From: Halobacteriovoraceae bacterium
Lineage (GTDB): Bacteria > Bdellovibrionota > Bacteriovoracia > Bacteriovoracales > Bacteriovoracaceae
Length of the DNA: 64,000 nt
Reading direction: 5' to 3'
Assembly: GCA_020635135.1 (NCBI GenBank)
Contig: JACKAJ010000015.1
Coordinates: 1,488,001 to 1,552,000, forward strand
This document shows, in pieces, positions 43,501 to 51,400 of this stretch. The notes beneath the pieces were generated by a model. That model worked only from the letters and a program-made list of their open reading frames with translations. It did not search any database and had not been told where the DNA came from. Within the stretch, counting starts at the first letter, position 1. Every line of letters begins with the position of its first letter. A program made the position numbers and the translations under genes.

Positions 43501-44720
43501 GAGAGATTATCATTAAAACAGAATTGGGTATTGAAAAAGAAAGATACCCTGCTGTTTATGGTGCGACTCTTTTCTTTAAAAACGGAGATAAGATTAACGT
43601 TGGGGATAAACTCCTTGAATGGGACCCATTTGCTATGCCAATTATGTGTGAAGTTAAAGGTAGAATTGCTCTTGAAGACTTTATAGTTGGTGTAAACGTT
43701 GGTGAACAAGTTGACCCTGTAACCGGTCTTACACATAAAGTGATCATTGATTCTAAAGATCCATCTAAACAACCACGAATTGCTGTTTGTGGAGAAGATG
43801 GAGTGGCTCTAATTGTTCCTGGAACAAAACGAAAAGCAGTTTACCGACTTCCAGTTGGTTCACACGTCACTGTTAGTGAAGGTGATGAAGCGAAGGCCGG
43901 GGAAGTGATCGCCAAGGTTCAAAGAGAAACAACCAAGACAAAAGATATTACCGGGGGACTTCCAAGAGTTGCTGAGCTTTTCGAAGCAAGAAAACCAGCG
44001 ACCGCAGCCCAGATTTCTGATATTGCAGGGACTGTAGAATTTGGTCCGGAAGTCAGAGGTTCAAGAAAAATTCTCGTTAAGTCTGATGATCCAGATGTTG
44101 AGACTTTTACCTATTCAATACCGAAAGGAAGATTTATCACCGTAAATGAAGGTGACTACGTACGACCAGGAGACCAACTCAGTGAAGGTCCTGTTAACCC
44201 TCACGATATTTTGAGAGTTCTGGGGCTTAAAGAGCTTTCTCGCTACATCGTTGACGAGATCCAAGCTGTCTATCGTCTCCAAGGTGTTGAAATCGACGAT
44301 AAACACATTGAAGTTATTGTCAGCCAAATGTTGAAAAAAATTCAGGTTACGGATGCAGGGGAATCTCGATTTATTGAAGGTGACACTGTTACAAAATCTG
44401 AATTTATTGAAGAAAACGAACTCTTGGTTCAAGATGGTCTTCAACCAGCAGTGGGACGCCCATTGCTCCTAGGGATCACAAAGGCTTCACTAACCACAGA
44501 TTCTTTTATCTCAGCGGCATCTTTCCAAGAAACCACCAAGGTTCTTACTCAAGCAGCGCTTGAAGGAAAACGGGATGCTCTTAGAGGCTTAAAAGAAAAC
44601 GTGATTATGGGACGCCTCATTCCTGCGGGTACCGGGGTGCGTCGTTATGTGGATTACAAAGCGGAAGTGACCGGGGAAAGCCTGGAATACGCCGAGGAAG
44701 AGTTAAATTTTCAGCTTTAA
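40596..44720 (+). CDS. rpoC: DNA-directed RNA polymerase subunit beta'
   Basis: The 1374-aa beta' subunit has an N-terminal zinc ribbon ([23 protein letters not shown]), the lid/rudder region ([16 protein letters not shown]), the catalytic [12 protein letters not shown] with its three Mg-binding Asp residues, the trigger-loop region ([28 protein letters not shown]) and the second zinc site ([26 protein letters not shown]). Nothing appears missing. AAGGAG precedes the ATG. Only 76 nt separate it from rpsL. Confidence 0.99.
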   Translation: [1374 protein letters not shown]

Positions 44721-44796
44721 AGCTTAAGCTTGTTGTCATGAATAGAATATTGTGTTAAAGATTTTCATCTGCGCAATATAGGAGAAGAGGAGTATT

Positions 44797-45171
44797 ATGC
44801 CTACGATTAATCAGTTGATTAGAAAAGGGAGAGAGAGCAAAACAATGAAGACGAAGTCTCCTGCTCTCAAAGCTTGCCCACAAAGACGTGGTGTTTGTAC
44901 AAGAGTTTATACGACAACTCCAAAGAAGCCGAACTCTGCTATGAGAAAAGTTTGCAAAGTGAAGCTTACAAGTGGATTTGAAGTTATTTCTTATATTGGT
45001 GGAGAAGGTCACAATCTTCAAGAACACTCTATCGTTCTTATTAGAGGAGGAAGGGTAAAAGATCTTCCAGGTGTTCGTTACCACACAGTAAGAGGAACTC
45101 TCGATGCTAACGGTGTTGAAAAAAGACGCCAGAGAAGATCGAAATATGGTGCAAAAAGACCAAAACAATAA
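44797..45171 (+). CDS. rpsL: 30S ribosomal protein S12
   Basis: S12 controls decoding accuracy. The 124-aa protein is typical; TTPKKPNSAMRKV and GRVKDLPGVRYHTVRG hold the lysines whose changes confer streptomycin resistance, both in the sensitive form. GAGAAGAGGAG precedes the ATG. It starts the str part (rpsL-rpsG...fusA) of the supercluster. Confidence 0.98.
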   Translation: MPTINQLIRKGRESKTMKTKSPALKACPQRRGVCTRVYTTTPKKPNSAMRKVCKVKLTSGFEVISYIGGEGHNLQEHSIVLIRGGRVKDLPGVRYHTVRGTLDANGVEKRRQRRSKYGAKRPKQ

Positions 45172-45205
45172 ACCCAAGTTTTTTAGGAAGTAAGAGGATA
45201 CAAAT

Positions 45206-45676
45206 ATGAGTAGAAAACATAGAGCGCCCGTCAGAGAAGTTTTACCCGATCCAATGTTCAATGACATTGTTGTTACAAAATTTATCAATGGGCTTATGAT
45301 CCAAGGAAAAAAAGCAGTTGCTGAGAAAATTTTCTACGGAGCTCTCGAAATTGCAGAAAAAAAAGGTGGCGAAGAAGGAATCAAGCTCTTTAAAAAAGCT
45401 ATGAGTAACGTAAAGCCATCTGTTGAAGTTAAATCAAGAAGAATCGGTGGGGCCACTTATCAAGTTCCAGTTGAAGTTCGTCCCGCACGCAGACAATCTC
45501 TCGCCATTCGTTGGATTCGAGACAACGCTCGGACTAGAAACGGCAAAAGCATGACAGACAAACTTGCTGATGAATTGCTCGATGCTGCTAATAACAGAGG
45601 TGGAGCGATTAAGAAGAAAGAAGACGTCTACAAAATGGCAGATGCAAACAAAGCGTTCGCCCATCTTAAATGGTAA
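45206..45676 (+). CDS. rpsG: 30S ribosomal protein S7
   Basis: S7 nucleates the 30S head on 16S rRNA. The 156-aa protein contains MSRKHRAPVREVLPDP, KFINGLMIQGKKAVAEKIFYGAL, GGATYQVPVEVRPARRQSLAIRWI and RGGAIKKKEDVYKMADANKAFAH. The start lies 34 nt after rpsL. Unlike most bacteria, fusA does not follow directly: 8 kb of other genes intervene. Confidence 0.98.
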   Translation: MSRKHRAPVREVLPDPMFNDIVVTKFINGLMIQGKKAVAEKIFYGALEIAEKKGGEEGIKLFKKAMSNVKPSVEVKSRRIGGATYQVPVEVRPARRQSLAIRWIRDNARTRNGKSMTDKLADELLDAANNRGGAIKKKEDVYKMADANKAFAHLKW

Positions 45677-45709
45677 ATTAAAGAATTCGAGGTAAAATTA
45701 CTGAATCTG

Positions 45710-45802
45710 CGTCGTCCCCGTGGCGACTCAGATTCGGTCACGTACCAAAGCGTACGCTCCCTCATCTTCGCTTGCGGCTCCTGGCATCTCCAGCAATTTT
45801 CC
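45710..45802. repeat. Dispersed structured element, copy B
   Basis: This is the second copy of the element at 19033-19122. The inner hairpin is CGTAC-CAAAGC-GTACG, and the outer AGAT/ATCT pairing replaces ACAT/ATGT of copy A, two compensatory changes. It starts 33 nt after the rpsG stop and occupies the first part of the 313-nt gap before the MotAB operon. Short reading frames across it look accidental. Confidence 0.75.
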
Positions 45803-45927
45803 CACGAATTTCCGCAACAACAGCATTATTCACTATTATTTAGAAATTAGAATGAATACAAATCGATGTTTTGAGTTTTTAAGAGAATATAAGTCAGTTA
45901 TTTTTAACTGAGTGAAGTACTTTCTTT

Positions 45928-45954
45928 TAAATATCCCATCCTAAAAGTCGATAA
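45928..45954 (+). promoter_or_regulatory. Sigma28 (FliA)-like promoter of the MotAB/helicase operon
   Basis: TAAA (45928-45931), exactly 15 nt, then GTCGATAA (45947-45954) fit the flagellar sigma28 pattern TAAA-N15-GCCGATAA with one mismatch in the -10. The predicted start near 45962 leaves a ~28-nt leader containing AAGGG before the ATG at 45990. No good sigma70 promoter competes nearby. Confidence 0.5.
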
Positions 45955-45989
45955 AGTCTTGAAGATTAATGAATTAGAACAAGGGCAGC

Positions 45990-47039
45990 ATGTCGGACGG
46001 GACAAAGATCAAAATTATTTTTGAAATTGAAGACGCTAAACTAGATGGAGCTGAGTTTAAAAACTCGCTTAGTTTTGTTGGTGATAATCAAGCAACGGGT
46101 GATTTTACTTCGACGTTAGATCGCCTAGTTTTTGAGAAACTCACTGATATTTTTACGAAAGTTCTCGAGGCTAAAGGGTTTGCTCTCAATGTTGAAAATT
46201 ACCTGGCCGTGATCGACCAGACGAGAATTGGAATTTATGCTCACATCGAAGAGAGTGAACATCCTCCCTACGAAGTGAATGAATATAGCTATTGCCTAAA
46301 AGTTCCGGCGCCTAGTAAACGAGCCCAGGGGGTTTTGCTAGAAAAGTTTTATCAAGAAATTAAGTCTTATGAACAACAGATTCTTAAATTAAAGGAAGAT
46401 AATGATCAGATTGTAAGTCAAAAAAAGACTCAGACTGTTGGAGAGTTGAGAGACGAAGTTAAGATTCTAAAAAATCGTATAGAGACGCAAAAAGAAGAAA
46501 TCAAAATACTCAATGAGAGACTAGAACGGGCACTTTCACAGGTCGGTTTTAGTGATCAGCAAATTCAAAATATGCCTGATCTGTCAGAGGGATCTTTTAG
46601 AGTCGTTAGAGTTTCAGACCACAAGTTGCGAGAAGGAAAAATATATTTGAAATCGAAAAATACTTCTTTTAGTTACCCGGTGGTTAAGCTCAACGTGATG
46701 CCCTTGATAGGAGCGAAGTGCATGGCCTTCGTGCAAGAGGGAGTGGTCACGGATCTTTATCCTTGTGATGATAAAGTCGAAGATTTCGAATTGTATGTTG
46801 CGGAAGTTTTAGATGTTTCTCCCAGTACAATTAAGGTGCGCGATTCGGCGAGAAATCTTTTAACGTTAAAAAGTGATTTTACAATCCATGCGCGATTAAA
46901 AATTGGAGATAAATTGTTGGTCTCGAAATATAGAGAAAAAGTAATCAAGTGGAAAATGCTCAAAACGCCTAAACAAGTTAGAGAAAAAATAATAGATGAA
47001 GAAAATTATCAATATCAACTAATAAACAAAGCTGCATAG
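45990..47039 (+). CDS. Coiled-coil protein of unknown function, first gene of the MotAB operon
   Basis: The 349-aa protein has no signal peptide or membrane segment. An N-terminal ~105-residue alpha/beta domain is followed by a strong coiled coil (about residues 115-182) and a C-terminal beta-rich domain (about 200-325). The stop codon is followed after 1 nt by the motA ATG, so the two are surely co-translated. I recognise no family. It may be a cytoplasmic regulator or adaptor of the stator, for example one that binds the MotA loop through its C-terminal part; this is inference from linkage. Confidence 0.75.
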   Translation: MSDGTKIKIIFEIEDAKLDGAEFKNSLSFVGDNQATGDFTSTLDRLVFEKLTDIFTKVLEAKGFALNVENYLAVIDQTRIGIYAHIEESEHPPYEVNEYSYCLKVPAPSKRAQGVLLEKFYQEIKSYEQQILKLKEDNDQIVSQKKTQTVGELRDEVKILKNRIETQKEEIKILNERLERALSQVGFSDQQIQNMPDLSEGSFRVVRVSDHKLREGKIYLKSKNTSFSYPVVKLNVMPLIGAKCMAFVQEGVVTDLYPCDDKVEDFELYVAEVLDVSPSTIKVRDSARNLLTLKSDFTIHARLKIGDKLLVSKYREKVIKWKMLKTPKQVREKIIDEENYQYQLINKAA

Positions 47040-47040
47040 T

Positions 47041-47829
47041 ATGGAAGAATTAAGACAAAAAAAGTATTTAGCGGTAACCAAGAGAAAATTTCACCCTATC
47101 TCTATTGTTCTAGGGATTGTGGGAATTTTGGGAGTTGTTGTCTCGGTTTCAACGCTGAAAGATCTCAAACAGTATCTAGATATAAGAAGCGTCGTCGCCA
47201 TCTTTGGAGGGACATTTGGCGTCCTTCTGTTTCAGTTTAATATCCGAACACTTTTGGGCACGTTTAAGCTTTTGTTGCAAAGTTTTTGGGGAATTCCAGA
47301 TAAAGAGACGATGCAATTAATTGGGCAATTAGATCAAGCCATCCTCCAGAGATCGCACCTATCAACATTGCGAGAAGGAAGAGAGCTCAATGGAGATTTT
47401 ATTAACGATGCTCTCTATATGCTTCAGCAGGGTTTAATCTACGAAGAAATTGAAACTTTCTTTAATGCTAAAATTGCTGATGAATACCAAATTCGCGAGC
47501 GCTATGTTGACTTACTTTTAAAAGGATCAACTGTGGCACCGGGATTGGGATTGTTTGGAACAGTTATGGGATTAATTGGAGTTTTGAGTACGTTGAGTGA
47601 TCCCTCTCAGATTGGACCCTCGATGTCTTTGGCCCTGATGACGACAGCTTATGGAGCAGGACTCGGATCGTTGGTCTTTATTCCTATGGCCGGACGATTA
47701 GAACAACATAATTTTACTTTTCTAGAAATTCATCAACAGATGCTCAGTAAACTCAAAATTCTTGTTTCAAGAGAAGAGAGAAGATTTGATAGAGAGCTTC
47801 ATGTTGAAGATATGGAAAGAAGCGCATGA
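47041..47829 (+). CDS. motA: MotA/TolQ/ExbB-type proton channel subunit (MotA-like)
   Basis: The 262-aa inner-membrane protein has four helices (about residues 19-38, 47-66, 163-183, 196-217) and a large cytoplasmic loop between helices 2 and 3. GSTVAPGLGLFGTVMGLIGVL is the MotA signature and LREGRELNGDFINDALYMLQQG is the region carrying the charged residues that touch the flagellar switch. It lacks the long cytoplasmic tail of the Zorya ZorA protein. It overlaps motB by 4 nt. With MotB it should form a proton- or sodium-driven 5:2 stator. Confidence 0.9.
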   Translation: MEELRQKKYLAVTKRKFHPISIVLGIVGILGVVVSVSTLKDLKQYLDIRSVVAIFGGTFGVLLFQFNIRTLLGTFKLLLQSFWGIPDKETMQLIGQLDQAILQRSHLSTLREGRELNGDFINDALYMLQQGLIYEEIETFFNAKIADEYQIRERYVDLLLKGSTVAPGLGLFGTVMGLIGVLSTLSDPSQIGPSMSLALMTTAYGAGLGSLVFIPMAGRLEQHNFTFLEIHQQMLSKLKILVSREERRFDRELHVEDMERSA

Positions 47830-48470
47830 AGCTAAGCGATTTAAAGCGAACTAAATTCCGAAGCGCTGGTGATAACTACTATGTGAGTTTTACTGACGTG
47901 ATGATGTTATTAAGTGTCTTTTTTATTTTGATAATAAGTATCAGTAAAATTGAAAAAGGATCCTTTGAGCGCATTAAATCGAGCTTTTCTGGCTCGACGA
48001 AAGGAACACTGGTTGAACTCTCTGAGGAAATTAAATACATGGTTGAAAAAGACCCTGGTATTCCCAATGTGACTGTCGAGCTTACGAAAGAAGGAGTCCT
48101 CCTCGATTTGAAAACGGCGGCTTTGTTTGATTCGGGAAGTGCTGCTTTAAAAAAGGGAACGCTTGATCCCATGAAAGTCATCATTGAAAAAGTTAGAGGG
48201 ACTAATTATCGAATTGATGTTGAGGGACATACGGATGATCTCCGTTTTTATAAAGAAAATGACGAGCTGAAAGAGTCTAACTGGTCACTAAGTGGAAGAA
48301 GAGCGGCGAGTGTTCTCAATCATATTTTAGAGTTGGGAATTTCTCCAAAAAGATTGAGATTGGTTGGGTATGCAAGTAATCGCCCTAAGGTCAGTATTAC
48401 TAATAAAACTGGTGATGAATTAGAAAAAGCAAGAATGGAAAACAGAAGAGTTTCTCTTCTCATCCATTAG
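47826..48470 (+). CDS. motB: MotB-like OmpA-family stator subunit
   Basis: The 214-aa protein has a short cytoplasmic N-terminus, one membrane helix with the essential Asp (YVSFTDVMMLLSVFFILIIS, Asp24), a linker, and a C-terminal OmpA-type peptidoglycan-binding domain (FDSGSAALKKG, VEGHTDD, NWSLSGRRAASVLNHIL, ARMENRRVSLLI). At 214 aa it is shorter than E. coli MotB (308 aa), close to compact MotB/ZorB proteins. The ATGA overlap with motA and the 9-nt gap to the helicase gene indicate a single transcript. Confidence 0.9.
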   Translation: MKLSDLKRTKFRSAGDNYYVSFTDVMMLLSVFFILIISISKIEKGSFERIKSSFSGSTKGTLVELSEEIKYMVEKDPGIPNVTVELTKEGVLLDLKTAALFDSGSAALKKGTLDPMKVIIEKVRGTNYRIDVEGHTDDLRFYKENDELKESNWSLSGRRAASVLNHILELGISPKRLRLVGYASNRPKVSITNKTGDELEKARMENRRVSLLIH

Positions 48471-48479
48471 GAGATATTT

Positions 48480-51400
48480 TTGAAGTTTAAGGATTTACTA
48501 TTTAAAGAAACACCTGAATCCGGATTGACAATGAAAGGAAAATCTGGAAATCGATTTCGATTGACTCGAATCTTGGATGAGTCTGGGCAGTTTGTCTATA
48601 TTTTAGAAAATGTGGCCAAAGGTCAGAGAATTTATATCGATAAATATCTTTTTGATCGCTTCCGTGCCAAAGTCGTTCTACTTCCTCAAAGTGAGCATGA
48701 AGAAATTGATGAGAAAGTTTTCTTTGGTGAAACTTGTCACTATCGATTCCGCACCGATAAGATGAAAGAGGGCTGGATTGTTATTCAAAGTGAAATCCCC
48801 CGCGAAGGCTCTACTGCCATTTTAGAATACTCAATGGATTCCACTAAAAAGTTAGCAAGTCTTCTTTATGATGAAAGACTTGAGCATACTTCGGGGACTT
48901 TGGATCGCATTGTGTCCTATCATCAATTGTTTCAATTTTCATTTCTAGACGGTGGAAAAAGTATTAATAGTGAATTAATAACAAAGAAAAATATTTTATA
49001 CACAATTGAAAATTTCCAACCTTCACTCTCTAAACTTGCCAATTGGAATAATAAAGAACCTGTGGCTGATTGGAAAAATAAAACTCCTTTAAAAAAGAAA
49101 ACCGAGACAGAAAATAATTTTAAGGCAAAGCTGGGAGAAAAAGTTAAAGAGAAAGCCTACCAAGTTGATTACGATTCTCTTTTTAAAAAGAAAGATGATT
49201 CTAAAGAAGAAGATAGTGCTTCGAAACCAAAGAGACGACGCCGAAAAAATTCCCCATACTTTTCTTTGCCGGTTCTTGCGAGTGAAGTTAAAATGAATAA
49301 TTCCGAAAGTTATAAATGTGAGCTCACTTTAGATGAGAGATTAGACTATGAAGAAACTTTTCCTCCGAGCAAAAAAGGACATTTCTATCTAGGAATTGAA
49401 ATTATTGATGCTGTTTTTAAAAAAGCAGGGCAACTCAAAACATTTAAGTTTCCACTTTATTATTTGAAAGTCGATATTATTGAGTCTGGACGTACTTTAT
49501 ATATAAAACCTCAAGAAAAGGGGCGGGTTTATCTCAATCACGTGGCGCTTGCGAACTTAGTGGACCAATTTGCAAGTCGAAAGGGATTAGGTAATCCAGT
49601 CGATCTTTTCTTTCAAAAACTCAACTCGCAAGTTTTTGAATTTAACGGAGGGTTTGATCGCATTCGCTTAACGAGAAATCTTCCACATGATGAAGAAATA
49701 TTCAAAAAAACTCGCCACCTCTTTTTTGGAAAACCTAATGACAAAGAAAATAGAGGAATGTTTGAAAATCTCAAAATTGTAGGAGTGGAAGTTGATTTGG
49801 AGTCGACTTTTCTTTACAAGGTTGAAGATAATCATTCGATCTTATCACATTCTCTTAATCGCGATTTGGGATTAATTTCTTCTAAGGCTCACGATAATCC
49901 AGAAAAATTTTATCAAACTTTATTAGGGCAATTTCTTAACCCTGAAATAGAGTCGAAAAAGAAAAACCCTAGTTTTTGTGATCGTCCTTATATGCCGGGG
50001 CGATTAGCAGGTTCAATGAAAACGCTACTAGATAGAATGAATGAGCACGATATTATCTTATTGGAAGGGCCTCCAGGGACGGGAAAAACTTTTTCTATTC
50101 TCAATATTCTTATTCACTGTGTGTGCACCGGAAAAAGAGTTCTCATCACTAGCGACCAAATGGGAGCAATTCACGCCTTAACTGAGAAAATTCAAGAATA
50201 CTTAATGGGTAAAGATAGAAAATCTGAAGAAGCTATGCGGTTAGATCAATTGTGGCAAAATGCCATTAAGGTCATTGATGAACTACCAAACAATGAAAAA
50301 GTTTCAACTTGGGCATTAAGTCTCAAAAAAATGCTTAAGACTGAATCTCACCTTGAACCATATGAAAACGTTACATTAGAAGATTTTGAAAAGACGTTAA
50401 AAAAAATAGACGAGGATATTCTTTCGCATATCTTTAGAATACAAACGCTTCTCAATAAAAAACTAGCGGGGCCAAAAGATGATCCTCAAAGGGTAGCAAA
50501 AAAGAATTATCATGCCACTACAGAAAAACATATTACGAGTTTAATAAAGATGCTCGATATTTTTAGAAAAAATGACAAAGAAAATCTCAATCTCTTTTTT
50601 AAATTTATAAATATTAGAAAAAGTATTTTGAAAGATAATAATGCTAAAATTTATCAAGAGCTGACCATCCCTCAGTCTCAGGCTGATTGGAAAAAAAGAA
50701 AAAAAGACTTTGTTCTCCTTAGAGAAAACTTGGAACTTATCAAAAAAGAAAAGCCTCGGGATCTAGAATCTTTTAAAGTTTTAGTCAAAGGAAAAGGTCC
50801 GTCCCCGTTTTATGATAAATTGATCGAGGTTTGGAGTGATTATTTCCGTGCCCATGACAGTGATTTCAAAAAAACGTCAAAAAAAATATTAAGCTATATT
50901 CATCACCCTGGGATAAAACTTTGTGATCATTTTCTCGAAATTATAAATCTTCATCTCTATATTTTAGAAAATGAAGAATATTTTGAAATTTCAGAAACTT
51001 TGTTGGCTATCCATAAAGGAATTGATCCCAATAATAGTGAAGATCTTCCATTAGATTTAGAATTTTATCGCTATTTGAGAGGAAAATCTTCTAAGCCTGA
51101 AAAAGAAAGCATTCAAGGGTTACTCTTTAAAATTGAAGAGCTACAAAAAGAGCGCGATCTTAGAATTAAAGACTGTTTTATGAATCGCCTGAAAGTTTTG
51201 GAAGATGGACTCACTAAAGTTCCCAAAAATTCCACGACGGCAAGGTTAACTCGCGTTCACTCTCTACTTAATGAACTAGAAAAAATTGATGAAATGGACC
51301 AAGCTTGGCCAATTATGCGCGATCTTCAACAAACATTGCTCGAGGCTTTTCCCATTTGGATTTGTAGAAAGCAAGCCGTTTCATTTCTGTTTCCAACTCA

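Noticed and set aside
45720..45911. 63-codon frame over dispersed element copy B
   Set aside because: The element shows compensatory base-pair changes rather than codon-type conservation, and copy A does not preserve the frame.
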